From assembly GCF_001612685.1 (NCBI RefSeq), contig NZ_BDAY01000064.1, positions 1-64,000 on the forward strand: a DNA stretch of 64,000 bases, in the 5' to 3' direction. Source of the stretch: Nocardia altamirensis NBRC 108246. Its GTDB lineage: Bacteria; Actinomycetota; Actinomycetes; Mycobacteriales; Mycobacteriaceae. Made by a program: the position numbers and the translations under genes. Under the pieces are notes generated by a model. The model saw nothing but the letters and a program-made list of their open reading frames with translations, had not been told where the DNA came from and made no database searches. Below are positions 7,839 to 18,017 of the stretch, in pieces. Within the stretch, counting starts at the first letter, position 1; each line of letters starts with the position of its first letter.

Positions 7839-9050
7839 GTGAGACCGAACATTTCCCGTCAAGCGGGCGCCGCCGTAAGCCTCCTGGTGTCGGTGCCGTT
7901 GCTGCTGGTCGCGTGCACGGCCAAAACCGACTCGAGCGGCGGTATCGCAGTGACATCCACCGCGTCCGCGTGCGAATTGTCCACCAGCAAAGCGTCGACG
8001 GGAACGGTGACCTTCAACGTCACCAACAACGGGTCGAAGGTCACCGAGTTCTATGTCTTCGGCAAGAACAATCGAGTACTCGGCGAGGTCGAGAACATCG
8101 GTCCCGGCGTCACCGGCAAGCTGGTCGTCGACATCACCGAACCCGGACAATACGAGACGGCGTGCAAACCGGGCATGGTGGGCAACGGAATCCGCCAGCC
8201 GCTCGACGTGACGGGCGAGCAGAAGTCGAAGTCCGACGTCCCCGCCGATGTCGAACAGGCCAAGCAGCGTTACCTCGAATACGTGCGTGGACAGCTCGAC
8301 GGCTTGGTCGCACAGACCACCACTTTCACGGCCGCGGTGAAGTCCGGTGACCTGGCCGCGGCCCGCGCCCAGTTCGGGCTGACCCGCACCTTCTACGAAC
8401 GCATCGAGCCGGTGGCGGAATCGTTCGCCGACCTCGATCCTGCGCTCGATATGCGCTGGGACGACACCGAAAACGGAACGCAGCCGTTCACCGGATTCCA
8501 TCGCATCGAGCGATTCCTGTGGACGCCGCAGCAGAGCCAGGTCGGCGAGAAGCCCGACAGCATCTCCCAGGCGGACCTGGATCACGCGAAGACCGACACC
8601 AAGGAAGAGATCGACAAGGCCGCAGATGCGTTGCTGGCCAACGCGACCACGCTGCGCGACGAGGTGAACAAGTCCGACTTCACCTTCGAAACCCAGTCGT
8701 TCGTGAAGGGCCCGCAGGCGTTGGTCGACGAGGTCGCCGCCACCAAGGTCGGCGGCGAGGAAGACCGCTACTCCCGCACCGACCTGTGGGATTTCGCCGC
8801 CAACATCGACGGCTCGGAAACGTTGATCGCCGAACTGCAGCCGATGATCACCGCGAAGAACGCGGCGCTCATGGACAAGATCACCGCGCAGTTCCAGGCG
8901 GTCCGCGACAGCATCAACAAATACCGTCAAGGCGACGGCTATGTCTCCTACGACACGGTGACCGCACCGCAGCGCAAGGAGATGTCCGACAAGATCGACG
9001 CACTGTCCGCGAGCCTGAGCCAGGTTCCCGCACTCGTGCTCGGTCAGTAG
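7839..9050 (+). CDS. efeO: EfeO iron-uptake lipoprotein
   Basis: 403 aa, exported. The signal peptide ends in a lipobox, LLVAC, so it should be anchored in the membrane by the Cys at about residue 27. A cupredoxin-like domain follows (about residues 40-130, with TFNVTNNGSKVTEFYV). The C-terminal part is an M75 peptidase-like helical domain (about 150-400) with the HxxE motif in FTGFHRIERFLW, the putative metal site. The start is GTG at 7839, with AAAGGA six bases before it; the ATG at 7824 lies upstream of that site. The protein should hand iron to EfeU and work with EfeB. Confidence 0.92.
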   Translation: MRPNISRQAGAAVSLLVSVPLLLVACTAKTDSSGGIAVTSTASACELSTSKASTGTVTFNVTNNGSKVTEFYVFGKNNRVLGEVENIGPGVTGKLVVDITEPGQYETACKPGMVGNGIRQPLDVTGEQKSKSDVPADVEQAKQRYLEYVRGQLDGLVAQTTTFTAAVKSGDLAAARAQFGLTRTFYERIEPVAESFADLDPALDMRWDDTENGTQPFTGFHRIERFLWTPQQSQVGEKPDSISQADLDHAKTDTKEEIDKAADALLANATTLRDEVNKSDFTFETQSFVKGPQALVDEVAATKVGGEEDRYSRTDLWDFAANIDGSETLIAELQPMITAKNAALMDKITAQFQAVRDSINKYRQGDGYVSYDTVTAPQRKEMSDKIDALSASLSQVPALVLGQ

Positions 9051-9074
9051 TAACGCAAGAAAGAAGGTCCGGCG

Positions 9075-10394
9075 ATGACCGAGGAATCCGTGGCTGCAGC
9101 CGAGCGTGCGCCCCAATCGCGAAGAATGTCACGTCGCGCCCTGCTCGGCGCGGCCGCGGGCGCGGGTGTGGTCGTCGGAGCCGCGGGCAGTGCCGCCGTC
9201 CAAGGATCGAGCCTGTCCTCGGGCGGCCACCTCGGCGACCTCACCATCCCGTTCCGTGGTGCGCGGCAAGCAGGCATCACCACCGCCGTGCAAGACCGAC
9301 TGCACTTCGCCGCCTTCGACGTGATCACCCGATCCAAGACCGAACTCGTCGACCTGCTCAAACGGTGGACGCTCGCCGCCGAACGGATGACGGATGGACA
9401 GGAGACCGTCGAAGGTGGCGCGGTCGGGCACGGAAAGCTGCTGCCGCCACCGGATACCGGTGAGGCGCTCGGCTTGTCGCCGTCGTCGTTGACGCTGACA
9501 GTGGGATTCGGGCCAGGACTGTTCGGGCCGACCACGGCCGTGCCGACCCGTGCCGACCGCTTCGGTTTGGCGCGGCATCGGCCGGCCGGGCTCGAAGAGC
9601 TGCCGATCTTCGCCAAAGACGCCATCGAGCCGTCGCGCAGTGACGGTGATCTGTGCGTGCAAGCCTGTGCCGACGATCCGCAAGTGGCCGTGCACGCCAT
9701 CCGCAACTTGGCGCGCATGGGTGTCGGCATCGTCAGCGTGCGCTGGTCGCAGCTCGGGTTCGGCCGCACCTCGAGCACCACCCGCGGGCAGCAGACGCCG
9801 CGAAACATGTTCGGGTTCAAGGACGGTACCGCCAATCTGAAGGCCGAGGACACCGGGCTGCTCGACCGGTGGGTATGGGTACACGAAGCCGACAATCCGC
9901 CGGAAGCGCAATGGCTCACCGGCGGAAGCTATCTGGTGGCGCGCCGTATTCGCATGGACATCGAGCCATGGGATCGGGCCTCGCTGGTCGAGCAGGAAGA
10001 CATCATCGGGCGCACGAAAGGTGTTGGGGCACCGCAGGGTAAGGACGCGGAGTTCGACACACCCGACTTCATCATGACGTCGAGCGGTACCCCGATCATC
10101 GCCAAGACCGCCCATGTGCGGCTCGCTCACCCCGACAACCTCGCCGGTGTCCAACTGCTGCGTCGCGGCTACAACTTCACCGACGGTTCCGACGGTTTCG
10201 GGCACCTCGACGCAGGGTTGTTCTTCATCGCCTACTGCCGCAACGCCCATACCCAATTCGTCCCTATGCAGCGCGAATTGGCGAACAAGGACGCGATGAT
10301 GGAGTACATCACCCACACCGGATCCGCCCTGTTCGCCTGCCCGCCCGGGCTCGGTGGCGGCGAATGGTGGGGACAGCGACTGTTCGAATCCTGA
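9075..10394 (+). CDS. efeB: EfeB Dyp-type haem peroxidase, Tat-exported
   Basis: 439 aa. The N-terminus has a twin-arginine signal (SRRALLGAAAGAGVVVG), so it is exported folded with its haem. The Dyp motif GxxDG appears as GFKDGTAN near residue 255, and HVRLAHPDN near residue 345 is the likely region of the proximal haem His. In EfeUOB systems this protein is thought to oxidise ferrous iron or act on haem at the outer membrane face. It starts 24 bases after efeO, so it is the last gene of the operon. Confidence 0.93.
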   Translation: MTEESVAAAERAPQSRRMSRRALLGAAAGAGVVVGAAGSAAVQGSSLSSGGHLGDLTIPFRGARQAGITTAVQDRLHFAAFDVITRSKTELVDLLKRWTLAAERMTDGQETVEGGAVGHGKLLPPPDTGEALGLSPSSLTLTVGFGPGLFGPTTAVPTRADRFGLARHRPAGLEELPIFAKDAIEPSRSDGDLCVQACADDPQVAVHAIRNLARMGVGIVSVRWSQLGFGRTSSTTRGQQTPRNMFGFKDGTANLKAEDTGLLDRWVWVHEADNPPEAQWLTGGSYLVARRIRMDIEPWDRASLVEQEDIIGRTKGVGAPQGKDAEFDTPDFIMTSSGTPIIAKTAHVRLAHPDNLAGVQLLRRGYNFTDGSDGFGHLDAGLFFIAYCRNAHTQFVPMQRELANKDAMMEYITHTGSALFACPPGLGGGEWWGQRLFES

Positions 10395-10531
10395 CCAGGT
10401 TTGCATGAGCCGCCCGGACACGGCGGCAACGGCCGTACCAACCCCGAGCGAGCCGGGTTCCGTGAGGTGGGCTTCGCGAGGTGCGGTGCTACTGCGCGAG
10501 GTGGGCCGGGTTCCTACTGTGTGCCAGGTGT

Positions 10532-11287
10532 TTACGAGGGATACGCAGGGGTTCGTCGGACCAGGCCGCGGGCGACCAGTTCGATCGTGGTCGCTACTGC
10601 GCACGACTGGGCCAGCAGCAACCCCAACAGGACCAGCACTTGCACGGCAGCGGCTTGTGCTGCGGAGCCACTGGCAACGAGGACGCCGACGAAAGCGCCG
10701 GGCAGCGTTACCAATCCGACAGTTCGGGTCTGATCGACGCCGGGCAGCAACGCATCGGTCGCGGTGGCACGGATGATCTCCAATCGGGCGTCGCGGTCGG
10801 TGAGCCCCAGACTCAGCGCCGCCTCCACCTCGCCTCGGCGTTCGGTCAGTGCATCAAGAGCACGCCGGGCAGCCAACGACGTCCCGGTCATGGTGCCGCC
10901 CAGGATGATTCCACCGATCGGAACTACCGCGACCCCTACCATCGGGACAACACCGCTGACGAGCATCGGTGGAATCGTTGTGGCCAGCCCGGCCCCGAGA
11001 CTCAGCGTCAGCCATGCTGCCGACCACCCCGCGCGGGCGCGGCGGGCTGCGGTGAACACCGCGGCCGCGAACATGACCAGCAGTATCAGCATCGACGACC
11101 ACAAGTGCGCCAGCGCCGCCGCGAGCACCAGGGCGACCACCGCCAGCTGCACGACCGCCCGCGTCGCTGCCCACGGCGCAACACTGACCGGACCGAGCTG
11201 CGCCACCCAATACACCGCCGCCGTGGCGGCCACCAACGCCACACACAAAATCGTCAGGCCGACCCCTGGCGTCGCCACCGCGTTCAC
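10532..11287 (-). CDS. fetB: FetB-type metal exporter permease (UPF0014)
   Basis: 251 aa with about seven TM helices. Family landmarks are present: GGTMTGTSLAARRALDAL near residue 130 and DALLPGVDQTRTVGLVTLPGAFVG near residue 185. In E. coli, FetB pairs with the ATPase FetA in iron export and oxidative-stress resistance. No ATPase gene lies beside it here, so the partner must be elsewhere or the function differs. It converges with efeB. The start is GTG at 11287 with AAGG upstream. Confidence 0.85.
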   Translation of the reverse strand: MNAVATPGVGLTILCVALVAATAAVYWVAQLGPVSVAPWAATRAVVQLAVVALVLAAALAHLWSSMLILLVMFAAAVFTAARRARAGWSAAWLTLSLGAGLATTIPPMLVSGVVPMVGVAVVPIGGIILGGTMTGTSLAARRALDALTERRGEVEAALSLGLTDRDARLEIIRATATDALLPGVDQTRTVGLVTLPGAFVGVLVASGSAAQAAAVQVLVLLGLLLAQSCAVATTIELVARGLVRRTPAYPS

Positions 11288-11518
11288 GCGCGCACCTTCT
11301 CACGACCGCCTCAGGCGCGCACGATCGACCCGCTGTCCGCACCAACAGTCCCGCCATTGCTCACTCACCCGATCCCGCGAAGTTCCGATCGCACGGCGCC
11401 AGGTCGACGCAGGACCCTGATCCCGCGAGGCCCCGATCTCGCGAACCAGGGCGCGGGAGCGCGTAGGATCGGCGAGTCTCGAATGTGGGATTCCGCCATT
11501 GCTTCGGAGGTCTCTGTC

Positions 11519-11935
11519 GTGAAGTTCGTTCGCAGGCTTGCTCTTTGGGTAACAGCACTCGTCATGGTCGGGTTGGCGGCAGCTGGGGCGGCCGCCGCAG
11601 AGACCGCGGTTCCGTTTCAGATCAACGCTGCCCCGTTCGGTAATCCGAATGGAAGTTTCGATTCCAAAGCCACCGATTGCGCGGTCATTGTCGGTGAGCA
11701 GCCCGGCCGTGTCGTTGTCACCGGGGCTGCTCCCGGCCGGTGGGGCTGTTCCCCTTATGCAGCAGTGCGGTGGGTCAACCTCACCACCGGCGCAACCGGT
11801 GCCGCGACCATGTCGGACGGCCTGTTCGGATTCCCTGCCGCGGCAACGCTGCCCACCGGCCGCGGCCAAGTCGCCCTCATCCTCACCGTGGGCGGCATCA
11901 CCACCCCCGGGTTCGCCACATTCTCCGTTCCTTAG
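11519..11935 (+). CDS. Small secreted protein, unknown function
   Basis: 138 aa with a clear Sec signal peptide: KFVRR, a hydrophobic core WVTALVMVGLAAAGAAA, then AAAAE for cleavage near residue 26. The mature part has two Cys (in KATDCAV and RWGCSPY) that could form a disulfide and a beta-rich pattern ending in TPGFATFSVP. GGAGG eight bases before the GTG at 11519 fixes the start, and a TAGGAT box at 11464-11469 could be its -10 element. No family recognised. Confidence 0.7.
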   Translation: MKFVRRLALWVTALVMVGLAAAGAAAAETAVPFQINAAPFGNPNGSFDSKATDCAVIVGEQPGRVVVTGAAPGRWGCSPYAAVRWVNLTTGATGAATMSDGLFGFPAAATLPTGRGQVALILTVGGITTPGFATFSVP

Positions 11936-11951
11936 CCGGTGGGCAACCTAC

Positions 11952-12386
11952 TCAGGTTTCACTGCGGAATGGGTTGCGCACCTCGAGCTCACCGAAGTGC
12001 CTGCCGTGCTGAAGGTCTTCCGACAGTAGGTATTTCGCGCCGGACTGGGATGCCGATTCGATGATCACTGCGTCCCACCAGGAGACCTTGTGTGTTTCCT
12101 GGAGGAAGGACGCGTTCATCACTATCAACGGATGCGTGTCCATCGAGCACCACTCGCTATACGCCGCGATAACAGAGCGGGCCTTCTTGATGCTCATCCG
12201 CGGCGAGAGCTTGCGGATCGCGACGTTGTAGAACTCGGCGAGCACCTGAGCACTGAGCAAACCGGTCCCATTGGCCCACAGGCCGCTCAGGACGGCTTGT
12301 GCCATCGCATGTCGTTCGCCCGCATCGGTGTCGAAGGCGTAGATCAGGATGTTGGTATCAATAAACGTGCGTTCCGTCGTCGCCAT
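11952..12386 (-). CDS. vapC: VapC-family PIN-domain toxin
   Basis: 144 aa ribonuclease of a type II toxin-antitoxin pair. The PIN acidic residues are visible: FIDTNILIYAFD at the N-terminus (Asp, Asn), the conserved LSAQVLAEFYN (Glu) near residue 50, and SWWDAVIIESA (Asp) near residue 105. The ATG at 12386 gives the usual PIN start; the frame extends further up but runs into the antitoxin gene. It follows vapB by 14 bases, so the two should be co-transcribed. Confidence 0.88.
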   Translation of the reverse strand: MATTERTFIDTNILIYAFDTDAGERHAMAQAVLSGLWANGTGLLSAQVLAEFYNVAIRKLSPRMSIKKARSVIAAYSEWCSMDTHPLIVMNASFLQETHKVSWWDAVIIESASQSGAKYLLSEDLQHGRHFGELEVRNPFRSET

Positions 12387-12400
12387 GAAAGGGCTCACTC

Positions 12401-12634
12401 CTAATCTTTGTAGATATCGGCGCGGCTCCACCGACGGCCACCGTGCGGCTCGGCCTCAGCCATCAGCTGTAGCGCAAGACGTTTGGCGCGTTCGTAGCGC
12501 ATGTCGTCGTAAGACAGCTCCGTCAATTGCTGTGCTACGAGGGCGCTGACCGAAGTTCCCCGCTTGGCCGCAATCACCTTCGCATCGGTGATCACGTCCT
12601 CGTCGAGCTGGATCGTGATATTCCGCTTCGCCAT
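12401..12634 (-). CDS. vapB: VapB-type ribbon-helix-helix antitoxin
   Basis: 77 aa. The N-terminus MAKRNITIQLDEDVITDAKVIA is a ribbon-helix-helix DNA-binding motif, followed by a helical region and a C-terminal tail (GGRRWSRADIYKD) that would wrap VapC. The ATG at 12634 lies only about seven bases after a TATACT -10-like hexamer, and no ribosome site is seen, so the mRNA may be leaderless. An 11-bp palindrome upstream may be the operator for autoregulation. Confidence 0.85.
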   Translation of the reverse strand: MAKRNITIQLDEDVITDAKVIAAKRGTSVSALVAQQLTELSYDDMRYERAKRLALQLMAEAEPHGGRRWSRADIYKD

Positions 12635-12650
12635 GCACCACAGTATATGA

Positions 12651-12661
12651 CGTGGACCACG
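12651..12661 (-). promoter_or_regulatory. Candidate VapB operator overlapping the vapBC promoter
   Basis: CGTGGACCACG is a perfect 11-bp inverted repeat directly upstream of the TATACT box and 17 bases from the vapB start. VapBC complexes usually bind inverted repeats at their own promoter, so this is a good candidate site. Confidence 0.45.
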
Positions 12662-12697
12662 CAAAAGCCACGGGATTCAGAGATGTGTGGCAGACAA

Positions 12698-12741
12698 GAA
12701 AAAGGGCCGTCCGCCGGGATAACCCGGGGGACGGCCCTTTT
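12698..12741 (-). terminator. Strong terminator of the S10 operon
   Basis: A 13-bp perfect outer stem (12700-12712 with 12729-12741) and an inner CCGGG/CCCGG helix. On the minus strand it is followed by TTTTTCTTG. It lies 15 bases past the rpsQ stop codon and ends the ribosomal transcript. Confidence 0.92.
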
Positions 12742-12755
12742 CGAGGGTGAGCGGC

Positions 12756-13028
12756 CTACTTGGCCTTCTCCAGCACCTCGACCAGACGCCAGCGCTTGGT
12801 CGCCGACAGCGGTCGGGTCTCCATCAGCTGGACGCGGTCGCCGACGCCGGCGATCTCGTTCTCGTCATGCGCCTTCACCTTGGAGGTGGTGCGAATGATC
12901 TTGCCGTAGAGCTTGTGCCGGTTACGGTCTTCCAGCTCGACGACAATCGTCTTGTTCATCTTGTCCGAGACAACGTAGCCGACGCGTACTTTGCGGCTGT
13001 TGCGCTCGTCCACTTTCTGTTCGCTCAT
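12756..13028 (-). CDS. rpsQ: 30S ribosomal protein S17
   Basis: 90 aa, 16S rRNA-binding OB-fold protein. The family core KVRVGYVVSDKMNKTIVV and the GVGDRVQLMETRPLSATKRW block are intact. Its ATG overlaps the rpmC stop codon (ATGA at 13025-13028), so translation is coupled. It is the last gene of the transcript: the terminator follows at once and the genes usually found further on (rplN, rplX, rplE) are not in this window. Confidence 0.97.
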   Translation of the reverse strand: MSEQKVDERNSRKVRVGYVVSDKMNKTIVVELEDRNRHKLYGKIIRTTSKVKAHDENEIAGVGDRVQLMETRPLSATKRWRLVEVLEKAK

Positions 13029-13264
13029 GCCGCATCTCCCTTGTCAGCGGGTCCGGTGGCCAGACCGAGCTCGCGCTCGCGCATGACCGTGTAGATGCGC
13101 GCGATTTCGTGACGGACCACGCGCAGCCGACGGTTGTTGTCCAGCTGACCCGTCGCCATCTGGAAGCGCAGGTTGAACAGCTCTTCCTTGGAGTCGCGCA
13201 GCTTCTGCACCAACTCTTCTTCGGTGAGCTCGCGGAGCTCTGCGGCCGGTGTTTCAGTAGCCAT
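13025..13264 (-). CDS. rpmC: 50S ribosomal protein L29
   Basis: 79 aa, two-helix protein near the exit tunnel. Recognised by ELRELTEEELVQKLRDSKEEL and LRVVRHEIARIYTVMRERE. The ATG at 13264 shares a base with the rplP stop codon (TGATG). The frame opens 11 codons earlier, but that part lies inside rplP and is not family-like. Confidence 0.97.
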   Translation of the reverse strand: MATETPAAELRELTEEELVQKLRDSKEELFNLRFQMATGQLDNNRRLRVVRHEIARIYTVMRERELGLATGPADKGDAA

Positions 13265-13680
13265 CAGAACTGCTCCTCCCTGGTCACGATCCGGCACTTC
13301 ATCGGGAGCTTGTGCATCGCGCGGCGCAGGGCCTCACGAGCGATCTCCTCATTCGGGTAAGACATTTCGAACATCACGCGACCGGGCTTGACGTTCGCGA
13401 TCCACCACTCCGGCGAACCCTTACCGGAACCCATGCGGGTTTCGGCAGGCTTCTTGGTGAGCGGGCGATCCGGGTAGATGTTGATCCAGATCTTGCCGCC
13501 ACGCTTGATGTGGCGAGTCATCGCGATACGCGCCGACTCGATCTGCCGGTTGGTGACGTAGGCCGGCTCCAGTGCCTGGATGCCGAACTCACCGAACGCC
13601 ACCGAGGTGCCGCCCTTGGCCATGCCGGAACGACCCGGGTGATGCTGCTTGCGGTGCTTCACCTTGCGAGGCATCAGCAT
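13264..13680 (-). CDS. rplP: 50S ribosomal protein L16
   Basis: 138 aa, usual length. Starts with MLMPRKVKHRKQHHP and carries the conserved GKGSPEWWIANVKPGRVMFE block close to the 23S rRNA at the A site. It lies three bases after rpsC and shares its stop with the rpmC start. Confidence 0.97.
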   Translation of the reverse strand: MLMPRKVKHRKQHHPGRSGMAKGGTSVAFGEFGIQALEPAYVTNRQIESARIAMTRHIKRGGKIWINIYPDRPLTKKPAETRMGSGKGSPEWWIANVKPGRVMFEMSYPNEEIAREALRRAMHKLPMKCRIVTREEQF

Positions 13681-13683
13681 GCG

Positions 13684-14490
<807 letters not shown>

Positions 14491-14892
14491 TTACTTTGCC
14501 CCTCCCTTCCGGCGGTTGCGAGTTGCTCCACCGGCGGTGGGGATGCTCTCGACCTCGATGGTGATGTGGCTGGTGCGCTTGCGAATGCGGAACGCACGGC
14601 CCTGGGCACGCGGCTGGAACCGCTTCATGGTCGCGCCCTCGTCGACGTAGGCAGTCGAGATCACCAGGGTCGACGGGTTGAGACCGAGGTTGTTCTCGGC
14701 GTTCGCCGCCGCGCTGGCGACGACCTTGGCGACCGGCTCGCTCGCGGCCTGCGGCGCGAACTTCAGGATCGCGAGGGCGTCCTCGACACGCTTGCCGCGG
14801 ACCAGGTCCACGACGCGGCGCGCCTTCATCGGGGTGACGCGAACGTGCTTCGCCGTTGCGCGTGCAGTCGGGTTCTGAGTCTCAGTCGTCAT
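14491..14892 (-). CDS. rplV: 50S ribosomal protein L22
   Basis: 133 aa. The core is intact (ARATAKHVRVTPMKARRVVDL), as is the tunnel-lining beta-hairpin region (GATMKRFQPRAQGRAFRIRKR) where macrolide-resistance changes occur in other species; no odd residues are seen. It overlaps the rpsS stop by four bases (ATGA). Confidence 0.97.
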   Translation of the reverse strand: MTTETQNPTARATAKHVRVTPMKARRVVDLVRGKRVEDALAILKFAPQAASEPVAKVVASAAANAENNLGLNPSTLVISTAYVDEGATMKRFQPRAQGRAFRIRKRTSHITIEVESIPTAGGATRNRRKGGAK

Positions 14893-15170
14893 CGCCGCTT
14901 GCTCTTCCGGTCGTCCTTGACGTGGCTCTTGAACGTCCTGGTCGGCGCGAACTCACCGAGCTTGTGCCCGACCATGTTGTCCGAGACGAACACCGGCACG
15001 TGCTTGCGACCGTCGTGGACGGCGAAGGTGTGGCCGATGAAATCGGGGATGATGGTCGAACGACGCGACCAGGTCTTGATGACCTGCTTCGTGCCCTTTT
15101 CGTTCTGGACGTCCACCTTCGCGAGGAGGTGGTCGTCGACGAACGGGCCCTTCTTGAGGCTGCGTGGCAT
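14889..15170 (-). CDS. rpsS: 30S ribosomal protein S19
   Basis: 93 aa. Begins MPRSLKKGPFVDDHLLAKV and has the head-domain rRNA-binding block HDGRKHVPVFVSDNMVGHKLGEF. It follows rplB by 15 bases that contain a purine-rich ribosome site (GGAGG). Confidence 0.97.
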   Translation of the reverse strand: MPRSLKKGPFVDDHLLAKVDVQNEKGTKQVIKTWSRRSTIIPDFIGHTFAVHDGRKHVPVFVSDNMVGHKLGEFAPTRTFKSHVKDDRKSKRR

Positions 15171-15185
15171 TTCTTACCTCCTCCT

Positions 15186-16025
15186 TCAGCGCTTGTTCTT
15201 GCCGGACTTGCGGCGGCGGACGATGAGCTTGTCGCTCGGACGGTTGGGCTTGCGGGTGCGGCCTTCCGGCTGACCCCACGGCGAGACCGGGTGGCGACCA
15301 CCGGAGGTCTTGCCTTCACCACCACCATGCGGGTGGTCGACCGGGTTCATGACGACACCACGGACGGTGGGACGACGGCCCTTCCAGCGCATGCGGCCGG
15401 CCTTGCCCCAGTTGATGTTCGACTGCTCGGCGTTGCCGACCTCGCCGACGGTGGCGCGGCAGCGCACGTCGACGCGACGGATTTCACCGGAGGGCATACG
15501 CAGCGTGGCGTAGGTGCCTTCCTTACCGAGCAGCTGGATGCTGGATCCGGCCGAGCGGGCCATCTTGGCGCCGCCGCCCGGACGCAGCTCCACCGCGTGG
15601 ATGGTGGTACCGGTCGGGATGTTGCGCAACGGCAGGTTGTTGCCCGGCTTGATGTCGGCCGTCGGGCCGGACTCGATCGGGGTGCCCTGCACGATGCCCT
15701 TGGGCGCGATGATGTAGCGCTTCTCGCCGTCGACGAAGTGCAGCAGCGCGATGTTGGCGGTCCGGTTCGGGTCGTACTCGATGTGCGCGACCTTGGCCGG
15801 GATGCCGTCCTTGTCCAGCCGACGGAAGTCGATCAGACGGTAGGCACGCTTGTGGCCGCCACCGCGGTGCCGAGTGGTGATGCGACCGTGCGCATTACGA
15901 CCACCCTTGCTGTGCAGCGGACGGATGAGCGACTTCTCGGGGGTCGACCGAGTGATCTCAGCGAAGTCCGAAACGGACGACCCGCGGCGACCCGGGGTAG
16001 TCGGCTTGTACTTACGAATTGCCAT
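15186..16025 (-). CDS. rplB: 50S ribosomal protein L2
   Basis: 279 aa, normal length. Shows GGRNAHGRITTRHRGGGHKR in the N-terminal region and the catalytic-centre segment GVVMNPVDHPHGGGEGK with its conserved His. Lies 33 bases downstream of rplW. Confidence 0.98.
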   Translation of the reverse strand: MAIRKYKPTTPGRRGSSVSDFAEITRSTPEKSLIRPLHSKGGRNAHGRITTRHRGGGHKRAYRLIDFRRLDKDGIPAKVAHIEYDPNRTANIALLHFVDGEKRYIIAPKGIVQGTPIESGPTADIKPGNNLPLRNIPTGTTIHAVELRPGGGAKMARSAGSSIQLLGKEGTYATLRMPSGEIRRVDVRCRATVGEVGNAEQSNINWGKAGRMRWKGRRPTVRGVVMNPVDHPHGGGEGKTSGGRHPVSPWGQPEGRTRKPNRPSDKLIVRRRKSGKNKR

Positions 16026-16058
16026 GAGTTCTTCTCTGCTTTCTGGATTCCCGTCCGC

Positions 16059-16364
16059 TTACGCGACCGGGCCTCCGAAGATCTCGATGGGCTTGCTGTC
16101 GGCCGAGATGGTCACGAGCGCGCGCTTGGTGTCCTTGCGCTTGCCGTAACCGAAGCGGGTCCGCTTGCGCTTGCCCTGACGGTTGGCGGTGTTGACGCTG
16201 GTGACCTTGACACCGAAGACCTTCTCGACGGCGATCTTGATCTGCGTCTTGTTGGAGTCCGGGTGCACCAGGAAGGTGTAGGTACCGTCCTCGATCAGTC
16301 CGTAGGACTTCTCGGAGATGACCGGCGCCAGCAGGATGTCGCGGGGGTCGGCGATCGTGGTCAC
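16059..16364 (-). CDS. rplW: 50S ribosomal protein L23
   Basis: 101 aa, tunnel-exit protein that docks trigger factor and SRP. The GTG at 16364 gives VTTIADPRDILLAPVISEKSY, the family start, and overlaps the rplD stop as GTGA. The upstream-open frame to 16520 is shadow sequence inside rplD. Confidence 0.96.
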   Translation of the reverse strand: MTTIADPRDILLAPVISEKSYGLIEDGTYTFLVHPDSNKTQIKIAVEKVFGVKVTSVNTANRQGKRKRTRFGYGKRKDTKRALVTISADSKPIEIFGGPVA

Positions 16365-17031
16365 TTGCTCTCCTCCTGTGCTGCCTCGGCCGGGCCGTGC
16401 ACAAAGGTGTTCAAGGCCTCGACGCTGAACACCACTTCGTCGCTGTAGAGCACGTCGTAGGTGTTGAGCTGGTCCGGTGCGATGGGCTGCACGTGCTCCA
16501 GGTTCGCCACGCTCTTCCACGCGGCCAGGTCCTCGCGGCCGACGACGACCAGGAACTTCTTGCGGTCCGAAAGCTCGGCCAGGAAGCTCTTGGCGGTCTT
16601 GGTCGACGGGGCCTGCCCGGCAACCAGTTCGGTGACCACGTGGATGCGTTCGTTGCGCGCCCGATCGGAGAGGGCACCGCGCAGGGCGGCGGCCTTCATC
16701 TTCTTCGGGGTGCGCTGGCTGTAGTCGCGCGGCTGCGGGCCGTGCACGGTGCCACCACCGGTGAACTGCGGTGCGCGGGTCGAACCCTGACGGGCGCGGC
16801 CGGTGCCCTTCTGGCGGTACGGCTTCTTGCCACCACCGGACACCTCGCCACGCGTCTTGGTCGCGTGCGTGCCCTGACGGGCCGCGGCCAGCTGGGCCGT
16901 CACGACCTGATGCATCAGCGCGATGTTCGCGGTCACGTCGAAGATCTCCGCGGGGAGCTCGACGGTGCCGTTGGTCTTGCCGCCCGGCTCTTTCACCGGC
17001 AGCGTGAGGTTAGCCTTCTTCTCCAGGCTGG

Positions 17032-17035
<4 letters not shown>
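16361..17035 (-). CDS. rplD: 50S ribosomal protein L4
   Basis: 224 aa. The long loop lining the tunnel (about residues 45-100, GEVSGGGKKPYRQKGTGRARQG) is present. Both ends overlap neighbours, rplC upstream (ATGA-type) and rplW downstream (GTGA), so translation is coupled across three genes. Confidence 0.97.
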
Positions 17036-17697
<662 letters not shown>

Positions 17698-17711
17698 GTC
17701 TCGAGTCCCCG

Positions 17712-18017
17712 TCACTGAATGTTGACGTCGACGCTGGCCGGCAGGTCGATGCGCATGAGCGCGTCAACCGTCTTCGGCGTCGGGTCGAGGATGTCGATAA
17801 GCCGCTTGTGCGTACGCATCTCGAAGTGCTCGCGCGAGTCCTTGTACTTGTGCGGCGAACGGATGACGCAGTACACGTTCTTCTCGGTCGGCAACGGCAC
17901 CGGCCCGACGACACGGGCCCCGGTGCGGGTCACCGTCTCCACGATCTTGCGCGCTGAGGCGTCGATCGCTTCGTGGTCGTAGGCCTTGAGCCTGATGCGG
18001 ATCTTCTGTCCCGCCAC
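17712..18017 (-). CDS. rpsJ: 30S ribosomal protein S10
   Basis: 101 aa, first gene of the operon; also NusE in antitermination. The GTG at 18017 gives VAGQKIRIRLKAYDHEAIDAS, with AAGGA about eight bases upstream. The open frame continues to 18335, but that part is intergenic in character. All eleven genes from here to rpsQ lie on the minus strand with overlaps or short gaps. Confidence 0.97.
   Translation of the reverse strand: MAGQKIRIRLKAYDHEAIDASARKIVETVTRTGARVVGPVPLPTEKNVYCVIRSPHKYKDSREHFEMRTHKRLIDILDPTPKTVDALMRIDLPASVDVNIQ

Noticed and set aside
10481..11518. N-terminal extension of the secreted protein frame (to 10481)
   Set aside because: It runs antisense through fetB and lacks any signal; the GTG at 11519 has a good ribosome site and begins a signal peptide.
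17698..17715. GTG at 17715 as the rplC start
   Set aside because: No ribosome site, and the extra six residues are absent from the usual L3 start.
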